Source of the DNA: Antarcticibacterium sp. 1MA-6-2
GTDB taxonomy: Bacteria; Bacteroidota; Bacteroidia; Flavobacteriales; Flavobacteriaceae
NCBI RefSeq assembly: GCF_021535135.1
Contig: NZ_CP091036.1
Coordinates: forward strand, 2,232,001 to 2,296,000
Length of the DNA stretch: 64,000 nucleotides
Direction of reading: 5' to 3'
In this document: positions 1-8,173 of the stretch, piece after piece
How positions within the stretch are numbered: position 1 is the stretch's first letter
How the letters are laid out: the number at the start of each line of letters is the position of its first letter
Made by a program: the position numbers and the translations under genes
Notes under the pieces: generated by a model
Databases searched by the model: none
Told to the model about the DNA's origin: nothing
The model's input: the letters and a program-made list of their open reading frames with translations, nothing else

Positions 1-8
1 CAAAAAAA

Positions 9-45
9 GAGGGCGTTCCCGTGAAAAGTTGCGCCCTCTCTTTCT
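9..45. terminator. Hairpin terminator at left edge
   Basis: GAGGGCG (9-15) pairs with CGCCCTC (32-38), with a T-rich tract after it and an A-run before it, so it could stop transcription in either direction. The gene it serves to the left is outside the window. Confidence 0.6.
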
Positions 46-65
46 AACATTTAATAAATGCCGTT

Positions 66-515
66 ATGAAAACCAAAGTTAATGAAATATCGATAAGTTA
101 CAGCGGAAACTTGAAAACTAAAGATCTGCCTAAAATTTCCTCGTCCCATGATGCATTTTCCCTCTTCTATGAAAATTGGGATTTAAAGAATATTGGGCTC
201 CACGAATCTTTTAAAATTCTCTTGTTAAACAACTCAAATAAGGTAAAGGGGATTTATACCCTTTCCTCCGGTGGAATAACAGGAACTTTAGTAGATGTGA
301 GAATATTGTTTGCAGTACTGCTGAAAAGTTTAACAACCGCTGTAATAATAGCACATAACCACCCTAGTGGAAACTTAAAACCCAGTGAAGCAGACAAGCA
401 ACTCACAAAAAAAATAACTCAAGGAGGCGAATATTTTGATATAAAGGTACTGGATCATTTAATAATTATTCCTGATGGGGATTATTTTAGTTTTGCCGAT
501 GAAGGACTCCTTTAA
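66..515 (+). CDS. RadC-like JAB/MPN domain protein
   Basis: A 149-residue RadC-family JAB (MPN) domain protein. The JAMM metal-binding motif is visible as HNHPSG followed by SEAD, giving H-x-H-x10-D. The N-terminal helix-hairpin-helix part of chromosomal RadC is missing, which is the usual form on Bacteroidota integrative elements and plasmids. Biochemical function of this short class is not established; a nuclease or peptidase role is only presumed. It stands alone, with a terminator hairpin directly after it, and is consistent with the accessory nature of the first 8 kb. Confidence 0.85.
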   Translation: MKTKVNEISISYSGNLKTKDLPKISSSHDAFSLFYENWDLKNIGLHESFKILLLNNSNKVKGIYTLSSGGITGTLVDVRILFAVLLKSLTTAVIIAHNHPSGNLKPSEADKQLTKKITQGGEYFDIKVLDHLIIIPDGDYFSFADEGLL

Positions 516-523
516 AGATTAGG

Positions 524-556
524 AACGGGTGGCAATTTAGCCGCCCGTTTTCTTTT
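524..556 (+). terminator. Terminator after radC-like gene
   Basis: AACGGGTGGC (524-533) and GCCGCCCGTT (540-549) form a 10-bp stem with one G-U pair, followed by a run of T. It lies 9 bases after the radC-like stop codon. Confidence 0.8.
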
Positions 557-681
557 TCTATTATTCCCAATAAGAACAAGATTCCACTAAGAATTTTCTC
601 AATTTTTAGAATATTTTCTCTTAAAATTTTCCTTGAAAGGAACGCATAACTTCTCCTTGAATACCTTCGGAAAGGTTGAAA

Positions 682-706
682 TTTTGTCCCGTCGTGCGGG
701 ACAAAA
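682..706. repeat. Perfect 10-bp palindrome, TTTTGTCCCG arms
   Basis: TTTTGTCCCG (682-691) and CGGGACAAAA (697-706) are perfect inverted repeats around a 5-base loop. It could be a terminator, but no gene ends nearby. Together with the hairpin at 722-743 it resembles the paired hairpins seen near relaxase nick sites; that is inference. Confidence 0.6.
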
Positions 707-721
707 AGGAATAGCAAGAGG

Positions 722-743
722 GTAACGGGCAGAGCCCAGTTAC
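722..743. repeat. Second hairpin, 16 bp after the palindrome
   Basis: GTAAC-GGGC (722-730) pairs with GCCC-A-GTTAC (734-743), a 9-bp stem with one bulged A. There is no T-run after it, so it is not an ordinary terminator. Confidence 0.5.
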
Positions 744-1070
744 GTTTTCATATTTCCCTGATTCACAATAATATAAGAATTTATTTACAATAATTTTTTA
801 TTAAATTTGCGTCAAAACCTTTGGAAACCCTTGTAAATAGGGAATTTTTTGCGTCAAAAGTCACTTAAAATGGAATTTAAGTTGGTCCTCACCACATTTC
901 CTTTCATTCAGCAAACGCTACATTTCAGGAAAAGAGGTTCGTCCAAAATCTTAAACACGAGTCAAAAAAGATCATGATTTTATATAGAAGAAATGTTTGA
1001 AGATCTTTTTTGTCTCAAGTCCCCTAGTTCGGAACCAAAAATAATATTCTCATTTTCAGAAGAAAGAAAC

Positions 1071-1140
1071 AGAATTTGAAATTAGCGGCCTGCATAAAGC
1101 CGCTTTGCTTTTTATAAGGCCTTTCCTAATTTCAAATTCT
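1071..1140. repeat. Nested inverted repeat around a small stem-loop
   Basis: A perfect 15-bp inverted repeat (1071-1085 and 1126-1140, arms beginning AGAATTTGAAA) encloses a second hairpin AGCGGC (1084-1089)/GCCGCT (1099-1104). The outer arms could fold as a long stem of about 70 nt. It may be a small structured RNA, a protein-binding site or a fossil element end. Confidence 0.55.
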
Positions 1141-1381
1141 AAAATGTAAGGCTACATCAAAAGGTAATGCATACAGCTCTGAAAGAAGTAAGTGGAAATG
1201 AAACAAAAAGAGATCCTTATTTTTCATCTCGGGGGATTGCTAAAAATTTCTTCTTGTAATAATCAAAGGAAAATGCACCAGATAAAAAAAGTAAATGGTT
1301 TAAGTAAGCGGAATTTTTTGAAAGCTCTAGCCCATTTATCTATTAACCACAAAACTTCATATTTGAATCTCATCCAGAATC

Positions 1382-1753
1382 TTAGGTAGTACTATTTTTT
1401 TCTTTTTGCTTTAAAAATGGTCTTATTTCATCCAGTAATTCTGCTTCGTCTACTGGGAGTAATTGCAAAATCAATTCCAGTACACCTTGGATATTAAGGG
1501 GTCGCTTTATGTAAGGAGACGCGCCTTCAGCATCATAACAAGCTTCTGTAATACACAGTTTCAGTAAATCAGAGATTGTAGAGATAAGCTCCACATAACT
1601 GGTAAATTCAATTTGGGCTCTGTACGATCTTTCTCTTTCTTCATCTTCTCTAAGGGTGCGAAATAAATTTGGCGCGAGCCTCCTTAATCTGGCGAGATCA
1701 TTTTTATCCTTTTTTTTCATTGTGTCCAAGTTTAGTAATTCTTGAAATGTCAT
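1382..1753 (-). CDS. Small conserved protein, paralogue of its upstream neighbour
   Basis: About 123 residues, function unknown. The N-terminus is highly basic and charged; the C-terminal half (ISDLLKLCI... GVLELILQLLP) aligns by eye with the C-terminal half of the protein encoded at 1704-2111 (ISALLEVCV... GLVLEMVIDLLP), so the two are tandem paralogues. An upstream TTG at 1798 would add 15 residues; I prefer the ATG at 1753 because it brings the two paralogues to similar length. An ATG at 1720 is also possible. It overlaps the upstream gene and is last in a three-gene operon with a HEPN-domain gene. Confidence 0.6.
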   Translation of the reverse strand: MTFQELLNLDTMKKKDKNDLARLRRLAPNLFRTLREDEERERSYRAQIEFTSYVELISTISDLLKLCITEACYDAEGASPYIKRPLNIQGVLELILQLLPVDEAELLDEIRPFLKQKEKNSTT

Positions 1754-2111
1754 TAGTTTTTTGGGTTTCCTGTTTCTCCTTATCGATAATTTCTTCAATA
1801 CGATCCATATAATTCATTTGATCATAAGGGAGCAGATCAATTACCATTTCCAATACAAGACCAATACTGGCTTCTCCTGTAATATGGGAGAGACTTTTTG
1901 AACTAAAACTACCCTGCCCGTCTAAAGCTATAACACATACTTCTAATAAGGCTGAGATTCGCATCATGTAATCCGCGTGATCTTCTACGGTAAGGCTGAC
2001 TTTCTTTAGGTTTTTCCTGCATTCAGGAATAGGCTGGAGCCCATCCTTACGATTCTCCAGTAAGGATATTATAGCCTTATACTTCTCCCTCTTCTTCAAT
2101 TTCTTTTTCAT
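1704..2111 (-). CDS. Small conserved protein in HEPN operon
   Basis: A 135-residue protein, unrecognised. It starts with a lysine-rich segment (MKKKLKKREKYK) and has a helical C-terminal half shared with the downstream paralogue. The ATG lies inside the last codons of the HEPN gene (35-bp overlap), and its own end overlaps the next gene, so translation of the three is probably coupled. The overlap and the paralogy suggest that the two small proteins work with the HEPN protein, for example as partners or antidotes; nothing in the sequence proves this. Confidence 0.65.
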   Translation of the reverse strand: MKKKLKKREKYKAIISLLENRKDGLQPIPECRKNLKKVSLTVEDHADYMMRISALLEVCVIALDGQGSFSSKSLSHITGEASIGLVLEMVIDLLPYDQMNYMDRIEEIIDKEKQETQKTNDISRITKLGHNEKKG

Positions 2112-2991
2112 CTGATTTAGATTTTAATTGTAATAATTGTTTCTGAAGTAGAGGTTCCACCTTCTTTTTAAAAGACAAGCAACAGTGATGTAAGTATTGT
2201 ACATCTTCCTTTGTGAAAATATCGGTACTACGAAACCGTAAATCACTGGCACTTGTTTTAAGTAATTCTTTTAGTCTTTGATCCTGGAATAATTCAATTG
2301 GCCAAGTAATTTCCTGATGATGGCAACAGCTTTGACATAGCTGTAGGAGATAAAAAATATGAAATTGGTTGGGGTGGTAATGAATAAAAGAATATAGAAT
2401 CGCTAAGGAAAGCTGTTCAATACTGTTACGAAGAAGAAAAGCAGCGGTTAGAGGCTGGTCCAGAAATTGAGTAGCATTGCTCAACAGGCTTTCGGAAATC
2501 ATCAATCGATTTTCGCAGTACCTGATGATGCCTTTATAATTAAGGTCAGGAAGGTTGTCTAACTTCAACTTAGCTATTTCGAAGGGTATGCCATAGATCA
2601 ACCAACCCGACCTAATTATTTTTTGGAAAAGATGCTGATGTTCATTATTAGAGAGAGCTATTTGTTTAGGACTGTAGCATAATAAACCCAGATTAATCTC
2701 TCCTTTAAATTGTTTAGAAACAATATCAGCGAGATTTGCTGTAGCGTTGGGAGGGAAATTGGTGCCAATAAGCAGAAGGCTTAATTGCCAATGTTGCTCT
2801 TTTTGTCCAGTTTTATCTATAAGTATATTGTGTTTCAAATTTTCTTCAGATTGAAAGCCAAAGCAGTAGGCAGCTTCTAATTCCAGGTGCTTTAATAGAA
2901 TTTGCACAACTTCGTTAAAAACTTGTTGAATAGTCTTTGCAGTGTTTGAAATTCTAGTAGAAGAAACTCTTATATTTGTTAATGCCTCCAT
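2077..2991 (-). CDS. HEPN domain protein
   Basis: A 304-residue protein. Residues about 155-285 look like a HEPN helical domain, with the characteristic segment AFLLRNSIEQLSLAIL near 184-199 and a later helix near 265-285. The N-terminal 130 residues have a mixed alpha/beta pattern that may be a degenerate nucleotidyltransferase fold, but no GSxxxD motif is visible. The classic R-x4-6-H RNase motif of active HEPN toxins is not evident, so a nucleotide-binding or regulatory role is as likely as RNase activity. It heads a three-gene operon divergent from an XRE regulator and lies in an integrated element. Confidence 0.7.
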   Translation of the reverse strand: MEALTNIRVSSTRISNTAKTIQQVFNEVVQILLKHLELEAAYCFGFQSEENLKHNILIDKTGQKEQHWQLSLLLIGTNFPPNATANLADIVSKQFKGEINLGLLCYSPKQIALSNNEHQHLFQKIIRSGWLIYGIPFEIAKLKLDNLPDLNYKGIIRYCENRLMISESLLSNATQFLDQPLTAAFLLRNSIEQLSLAILYSFIHYHPNQFHIFYLLQLCQSCCHHQEITWPIELFQDQRLKELLKTSASDLRFRSTDIFTKEDVQYLHHCCLSFKKKVEPLLQKQLLQLKSKSDEKEIEEEGEV

Positions 2992-3139
2992 GATGTTGAT
3001 TTTTAGTTCTTAATGAAGGTAAAAACAACCAGAGCCGTACCCTACCAATAGGCTTTGTATTATACTCATTCCATTGGTATTTTACCCATTAGGGTTATAT
3101 AAAAAAGTTTAGAAGAAGAAATCTATTATATTGTGAATT
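2992..3139. promoter_or_regulatory. Divergent promoter and candidate operator of HEPN operon/XRE gene
   Basis: The 148-bp gap between the divergent HEPN operon and the XRE gene contains ACCCTACCAAT (3039-3049) and, on the other strand, ATTGGTA (3073-3079) followed by AGGGTT (3091-3096). This forms an interrupted dyad. Such dyads between a regulator and its divergent target are typical binding sites for XRE repressors; the assignment is inference. Confidence 0.4.
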
Positions 3140-3556
3140 ATGACAACATCAACCAAAACAAACCACATCGGCCGTAAGATTGCGCGTATTCGTGAATTAC
3201 GCGGGATGAAACAAGAAACTCTTGCCGAAGAGTTAGGCCTTAGCCAGCAAAGTGTTTCCCACTTGGAACAAAGTGAAACTTTGGAAGAAGAAAAACTTGA
3301 AAAAGTAGCGAAGGTTTTAGGAGTTACTAAAGAGGCGATTGAAAACTTTTCCGAAGATCACGTGATAAATTACTTCAATAACTTTTATGATAACAGTGCC
3401 TCCCAAGGCAATAGCTTTAATCAAGGAATTTATCCAACTTTCAATCCTCTTGATAAACTGGTGGAAGCTTACGAAGAAAACAAAAAGCTTTATGAGCGCC
3501 TGGTTCAGGCTGAAAAGGATAAGGTGGCATATTTGGAGAAGTTGTTAAAAAAATAA
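3140..3556 (+). CDS. XRE-family helix-turn-helix regulator
   Basis: A 138-residue DNA-binding protein. An HTH_3 domain covers residues about 10-65 (IARIRELRGMKQETLAEELGLSQQSVSHLEQ), followed by a linker and a helical C-terminal tail (about 105-138) likely used for dimerisation. It is divergent from the HEPN operon and is followed by a strong terminator, so it is monocistronic. It most likely represses its own and the neighbouring promoter. Confidence 0.85.
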   Translation: MTTSTKTNHIGRKIARIRELRGMKQETLAEELGLSQQSVSHLEQSETLEEEKLEKVAKVLGVTKEAIENFSEDHVINYFNNFYDNSASQGNSFNQGIYPTFNPLDKLVEAYEENKKLYERLVQAEKDKVAYLEKLLKK

Positions 3557-3573
3557 TTAAATCTTTGGAATTA

Positions 3574-3601
3574 ATCCCGCCTTCCGAGCGGGATATTTTT
3601 T
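3574..3601 (+). terminator. Terminator after XRE gene
   Basis: ATCCCGC (3574-3580) and GCGGGAT (3588-3594) form a 7-bp stem followed by ATTTTTT. Confidence 0.85.
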
Positions 3602-3639
3602 ACATAAGAAATCTTCGAGGGAAATGAATTAATAATATC

Positions 3640-4692
3640 ATGAATAAAATAGAAAAATTAGAAAAAAAACTACAACAAACAAGAAATAGTCTCAATACTG
3701 ATCGACTTGATATGTCATTCGGTGAAATTATGAGTATGTATGAAAGGGATGAAATTATTATTGATCCAGACTTTCAGAGATTATTTCGATGGGATACATA
3801 TCAAAAAACAAGGTTTCTTGAGTCTATCTTAATTGGTATTCCTGTTCCTCCTATTTTTGTTGCAGAAGACGAAAATGGTAGATGGGAACTTGTAGACGGT
3901 CTTCAAAGGATTTCGACTGTCTTTTCTTTTTTCGGAATTCTAAAAAATACCCAGGACAAAAATAATTGGGTAATGTGTAAAGGTGATTTAACTGAAGAAC
4001 TAGAAAATCTTGCTTCAAAAGACCTGCCCTTAAAATTTCAGTTAAACATTAAACGAGCAACATGTCGAATTGAAATCATCAAATGGAATAGTGGTTTTGA
4101 CATGAGGTATGAATTGTTCAACAGATTAAATACGGGAGGTTCTGAGTTGACGGATCAAGAGATAAGGAACGCTATATTTAGAGGGGTATCAAAGGAGTTC
4201 AATATATTTCTCCGGAATTGTGCTGAGCATGATAAGTTTGTACAACTTATTCAGCCCACAGAGAGGCAACTTGAACAACTTTATATGGACGAATTAGTTT
4301 TGCGTTTTTGTGCTTTAACAGATGGACAAGATGAACTCTCAGAAAACATATCACAACACATGACTAATTATATGAAAAAAACAGTTGCAGATGCTGATAG
4401 GATTCCAAAGCTTAAGGAGAAATTTGAAAACATGGTAGCCTTACTTCATCCGGTCGGAAAGGAAGTATTTAGGGGTGCAAATAATGTTTTTTCAACAAGT
4501 TTATATGACTGTGTCGCCATTGGCATAACAAAATATTATGATAAGTACAAAGGAGTTAGAACTGATGAACTTATAGATAAAGTTAACCAATTAAAAGAAT
4601 CAGATTCCTTCAGAAAAGCTTCAGGATCTGCCTCTGCAAGTAAATCTAGAATCTTAAAAAGAATTGAAGTGGCGGACGAAATTTTCGGGTGA
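3640..4692 (+). CDS. DUF262 (ParB/GmrS-like) protein
   Basis: A 350-residue DUF262 protein. The family signatures are clear: DPDFQRLFRW (residues 42-51) and DGLQRISTVF (86-95), matching the DFQRxxxW and DGQQRxxTL motifs of the ParB-like NTPase/nuclease fold found in GmrS and BrxU-type defence proteins. The DUF1524 HNH domain that completes GmrSD type IV restriction enzymes is absent; the gene is followed instead, with a near-overlap, by a HEPN nuclease gene. It probably acts as the sensor or NTPase half of a two-component defence module. Codon use is AT-rich like the rest of the element. Confidence 0.85.
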   Translation: MNKIEKLEKKLQQTRNSLNTDRLDMSFGEIMSMYERDEIIIDPDFQRLFRWDTYQKTRFLESILIGIPVPPIFVAEDENGRWELVDGLQRISTVFSFFGILKNTQDKNNWVMCKGDLTEELENLASKDLPLKFQLNIKRATCRIEIIKWNSGFDMRYELFNRLNTGGSELTDQEIRNAIFRGVSKEFNIFLRNCAEHDKFVQLIQPTERQLEQLYMDELVLRFCALTDGQDELSENISQHMTNYMKKTVADADRIPKLKEKFENMVALLHPVGKEVFRGANNVFSTSLYDCVAIGITKYYDKYKGVRTDELIDKVNQLKESDSFRKASGSASASKSRILKRIEVADEIFG

Positions 4693-4703
4693 GGTACTGT
4701 TTC

Positions 4704-5324
4704 ATGAAAGGATTTATAAAAGAAATACTGGCAGATATTGATTGGAGAACCTCGGAATTGGCTACTCTTAAAACTATTCCTATAAGGTATAGCTTTAGCC
4801 CGGATCATAAAGATTTACATATTAAATATGCTATTCCAGCTATTTACTCAATATGGGAAGGTTTTGTAAAGAATTGTTTTACGATTTATTCCAACCATCT
4901 CAATACCCTCTCATTAAATCGATCTAATATTTCCTATGCGTTACTTACTCACCATATTGATTCGGAATGTGAATTCAATAATCCTAGGGTAAATTTTGAA
5001 AAAAAAGTGAAGCTTGTCCAATCATTAGACATTTTGTTTCAGGAGAATATTACACTAAAGCCTCAAATACCAACAGAATCAAATGTCAATCTGAAGGTTT
5101 TGAATCGAATATTAGAACGATATTGCATTTCAGAAGTTGACAATAAATATAATAATGGCTTAAATAAGCTTCTACTCTTCAGAAATAAAATAGCCCATGG
5201 TGAAAATTCCATTATAGTGAATATGACTCACCTAACAGAATTTGTCTCTCTAGTGGAAAATTTAATGCTGGATATTGTTATTGGAGTTGAATCATGTGAA
5301 AAAGAAGAAACTTACAAGAAGTGA
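4704..5324 (+). CDS. MAE_28990/MAE_18760-type HEPN nuclease
   Basis: About 206 residues. It matches the MAE_28990/MAE_18760 HEPN-like nuclease family: an early IPAIYSIWEGFVKN helix (residues 44-57) and an active-site motif RNKIAHGE, where R160 and H165 give the R-x4-H signature of catalytic HEPN RNases. A GTG at 4689 would overlap the DUF262 stop as GTGA; the ATG at 4704 has GAGG nine bases upstream, so I choose it. Either way it is translationally linked to the DUF262 gene. The predicted job is RNA cleavage, probably of tRNA or mRNA, controlled by its DUF262 partner. Confidence 0.85.
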   Translation: MKGFIKEILADIDWRTSELATLKTIPIRYSFSPDHKDLHIKYAIPAIYSIWEGFVKNCFTIYSNHLNTLSLNRSNISYALLTHHIDSECEFNNPRVNFEKKVKLVQSLDILFQENITLKPQIPTESNVNLKVLNRILERYCISEVDNKYNNGLNKLLLFRNKIAHGENSIIVNMTHLTEFVSLVENLMLDIVIGVESCEKEETYKK

Positions 5325-5442
5325 TTTTTTTCATTAGATTAATTTGCATTTATTAATAAACATTCAATAAAATAAATGGTTGTTCTAAAGATAGTTTATA
5401 AAATATATTTTGTATTTTAATAACACAAAATGTAAGCTTCCC

Positions 5443-6321
5443 CTAATTAGAACTGCTTGATTTTATAAAATTATTGTTTTTCGTTTTATCTGTGGTTTTT
5501 AGAAGGGAATTATATTTTGCATATTCTATAGGGGCCATTTTACCTAATGCATCATGAGGTCTTTGATTATTATAATCATCCATCCATACCTGGGTTTGTT
5601 CCCTTACCTGGTCCAGGTCTTCAAAAATGTATTTATTTAAGACTCCTCTCCTGTAGGTTCCATTGAATCGTTCAATAAAAGCATTCTGTGTAGGTTTTCC
5701 TGGCTGGATATATTGGAAGTCGATTCCGTGCATCTGGCTCCATTCTGAAGCTATGTTGGCTACAAACTCGGGACCATTATCCATTCTTATTTTCTGAGGT
5801 TTTTTTCTTCGGTTAATGAGGTGGTTTAACACCCAAATCACTCTATTGCTAGGCAAGGAGAAATCAACTTCTATGTGAAGAGCTTCCCGGTTATAATCAT
5901 CAATTATTGTAAAGGCTCTAAACCTTCTTTTGTTATCCAGAACATCTGTTACAAAATTCATGCTCCAGGTATGGTTGGGAGTTTCAGGCACTTCTAAGGG
6001 TTCTTTCACTCTTGCTGGTAATCTTTTCTTCTTTTTGCGTCTTAGGCTTAAACCAAGGTTCTTATATACACGATAAACTCTTTTATGATTCCATGGCTTC
6101 CTTTCCTTGCGCAGCCGATCATAAGCCATTCAAAAGCCTTCTTCACTATATTTTTCTGCCTTTTGCTTTAAGGTTTCTTCTATAGGTTTGTCATCTTTAG
6201 GAAGAGGTGAATAATAAAACACGCTCTTGCTCAAATTTAGGACACGGCACGCCCTTCTTATGCCGTAATGAGCAAGGTCTTTAGCTATGGTTCTCTTACG
6301 GCAAGGCTTAAGAGCTTTTTT
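5443..6321 (-). pseudogene. IS3-family transposase OrfB (DDE domain), interrupted
   Basis: The rve integrase core is readable: D in [10 protein letters not shown] in MDNGPEF, E in [10 protein letters not shown], giving the DDE triad, with a C-terminal QRPHDALG typical of the family. Upstream, the frame starting in the slippery sequence reads RDYRKKALKPCRKRTIAKD and continues to the helix before the catalytic core. There TGA (6130-6132) replaces the expected TGG tryptophan just before MAYDRL. That single nonsense change splits OrfB, so the transposase is probably inactive. Confidence 0.8.
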
Positions 6322-6576
6322 TCGATAATCTCTTTGGCCATCTCGTGATCCAGGGACAGAGTGGCATACATTTGCTTTAGTCGGTGATTTTCCTCCTCTA
6401 ATTCCTTGAGCCGCTTAAGTTCTTTACCGTTCATTCCGCTAAAGCGTTCTCGCCATTTATAAAAAGCAGCAGTACTTACACCATATTCACGGCTAATTTC
6501 AGGAGCAGTTTTACCATTATCAAACTCCTTAAGGATCTTAGCAATCTGCTGTGGGGAAAATTTACTTTTTTTTCAT
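6285..6576 (-). pseudogene. IS3-family OrfA (HTH), frameshifted
   Basis: OrfA encodes the HTH (KILKEFDNGKTAPEISREYG) and leucine-zipper (LKELEEENHRLKQMY) regions. The start ATG at 6576 is followed by eight A (6566-6573); seven would give the expected MKKSKFSPQQIAKIL, so one extra A puts a stop after four codons. At its end the heptamer A AAA AAG (6315-6321) is a canonical -1 frameshift site that would fuse OrfA to OrfB, as in IS150-type elements. Confidence 0.75.
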
Positions 6577-6746
6577 ACTGTTTAAATTTAAGAATTATTC
6601 TACTTTTAAACAGTTCGGCTTTAAGGGAAGCATACAAGATCTTATCCTTACCTCCCCACGAACTGTAATATGATGTTCCTATGAAATAAGCAGTAACCAT
6701 ACCAGCTCAAATAACTTCTTCATACTTAAATCATCTTTCTCTTTTA

Positions 6747-8009
6747 CTATTGATCAGGAAATTTTTTCACTCCCTTATTCTGTTCGAGAACAAGCTTCAA
6801 ATTATTCATATCCCTGCTCACTTTGTTTTCCAGGACACGGGCATATATTTGCGTTGTTGCAATTTTAGTATGACCTAAAAGCTTAGAAACAGTTTCTATA
6901 GGTACCCCGTTACTCAAAGTAATGGTTGTTGCAAATGTGTGTCTGGCCATATGATAGGTTAGATTCTTTTTTATACCGCAAAGTATCGCAACTTCCTTTA
7001 AATATACATTCAGCTTTTCGTTGGTAATGATCGGAAGGAGACTTCCACTAATTATTGTCATAGGATGCTGGCTGTATTTTTTTATTAGATCGAGTGCCGG
7101 ATCAAGTAAAGGTACTTTAATTGGAGTTTTTGTTTTCTGCCGTTTTGTTACTATCCAATTATTCCCGTCAATACCCATTAAAATATTATCTTCTGTCAAC
7201 TTCATTACGTCGACATAGCTAATTCCTGTGTAGCAGCTAAAGACGAAAAGATCTCGAACGCGATCTAATCTATCTAGTGGAAATTCATAGGTTTCAAGAT
7301 TTGAAAGTTCATTGGCCGATAAAAATTCACGTTCTTTCTTTTCAAAGGTGGTTTTCCAACGCCGGAACGGATCTTTATCTACCCATTCCATATTATAGGC
7401 AAGCCTAATCACCTTTCTCAAGCGCTGTATATGCTTCATAACTGTATTATGACTCATGGCTCTGGGGTGGCCATTAGGATAATAGGTACTAAGGAAATAT
7501 TCAAAATCACAGAGGAACTTGTAATCCAGATCTTTTAAATATACATCTGAAGTTTTCCTGTCCTTCTTTAAAAATTTTTGAACATAGCCTTCAGTGATCC
7601 CGAAGTTTCTAATGGTTCCGGAAGCCAAAGTGCTTGCTATTTTCCTGGAATGGTAGTCCAGCAAATTTTGCAGCGTTTTGGAAGTCTCATCATCTCCCAA
7701 ATATGCCGCCTTTATTACTTTGGCTGTAATTAATTTTCTTTTAAATAGTAGATCCTGGTAACATTGAAACAAGTTAGAATGGACAAGATCCAAATACTGG
7801 TTTACTTGCTTTGCTTCCGCAGAATTTCCTCTTGCCCTCTTTTTAGCAGAATCCCATAATTCCAGCGGAATTCTCCTTTTCAAACTAATGATGGCTCTCT
7901 GGCTGTTCACGGTAATCCTGGCAAAAATGATTACCTGATTACCTGATACTTTTTTTGGGTTTACCAAAAAAAGAATTGAAAATGTGTTAGACGTATTCAT
8001 AGTTGTCAT
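6747..8009 (-). CDS. Tyrosine recombinase (CTnDOT-type integrase)
   Basis: A 420-residue site-specific integrase. It has an N-terminal arm-binding domain (about 1-110), a SAM-like core-binding domain (about 115-220) and a catalytic domain. HMARH (H-x-x-R), LGHTKIATTQIYARV (second H and nucleophile Y) are present. At the position of the first catalytic arginine it reads CYTGISYVDV, with Ser instead of Arg, a substitution that I recall as typical of the CTnDOT integrase group. It sits about 220 bp from the 3' end of tRNA-Arg, which fits integration into that tRNA gene. Confidence 0.9.
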   Translation of the reverse strand: MTTMNTSNTFSILFLVNPKKVSGNQVIIFARITVNSQRAIISLKRRIPLELWDSAKKRARGNSAEAKQVNQYLDLVHSNLFQCYQDLLFKRKLITAKVIKAAYLGDDETSKTLQNLLDYHSRKIASTLASGTIRNFGITEGYVQKFLKKDRKTSDVYLKDLDYKFLCDFEYFLSTYYPNGHPRAMSHNTVMKHIQRLRKVIRLAYNMEWVDKDPFRRWKTTFEKKEREFLSANELSNLETYEFPLDRLDRVRDLFVFSCYTGISYVDVMKLTEDNILMGIDGNNWIVTKRQKTKTPIKVPLLDPALDLIKKYSQHPMTIISGSLLPIITNEKLNVYLKEVAILCGIKKNLTYHMARHTFATTITLSNGVPIETVSKLLGHTKIATTQIYARVLENKVSRDMNNLKLVLEQNKGVKKFPDQ

Positions 8010-8078
8010 CTTTTAATTAAACAATTAATAATTAGATGAAAGTCAAATCAACTATACAGTCCTTCTATAAAATTCTCT

Positions 8079-8120
8079 AAAAGACACCTAAGGTGCCTTT
8101 TAAAAATTAAGGTGTCTTTT
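8079..8120. repeat. Inverted repeat AAAAGACACCT/AGGTGTCTTTT
   Basis: Perfect 11-bp arms at 8079-8089 and 8110-8120, with two further related copies (AGGTGCC at 8091, AGGTGAC at 8121). These are candidate integrase arm-binding sites. Confidence 0.55.
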
Positions 8121-8173
8121 AGGTGACATTTTAATTCAAATTGTGTCAAATTAAATGTATTCCTAAAAACTTG

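Larger units (their letters stand above)
557..1381. other. 825-bp non-coding stretch rich in inverted repeats
   Basis: No convincing gene. A possible 65-codon frame at 1192-1389 has no recognisable domain. The stretch holds three separate inverted-repeat structures (listed individually), a density typical of transfer origins, structured RNAs or element junctions. None can be assigned from sequence alone. Confidence 0.5.
5431..6636 (-). mobile_element. IS3-family (IS150-like) insertion sequence, decayed
   Basis: 1206 bp bounded by imperfect terminal inverted repeats: TGTAAGCTTCCC at 5431 and, on the other strand, TGTATGCTTCCC ending at 6636. The match continues to a shared GAACTG about 25 bases in. 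It encodes OrfA and OrfB on the minus strand. I see no target-site duplication (flanks AAA and AGA), so the insertion is old or has rearranged. Both reading frames are damaged. Confidence 0.8.

Noticed and set aside
487..717. 76-codon frame on the minus strand after the radC-like gene
   Set aside because: Runs through the radC terminator and the TTTTGTCCCG palindrome, and overlaps the end of the real gene antisense.
1192..1389. 65-codon frame on the plus strand
   Set aside because: No domain, no promoter and no neighbours in an operon; it looks like a chance frame in AT-rich DNA.
6476..6700. Antisense-direction small frame across the IS right end
   Set aside because: It spans the inverted repeat and the OrfA start in another frame; a by-product of the frameshift.
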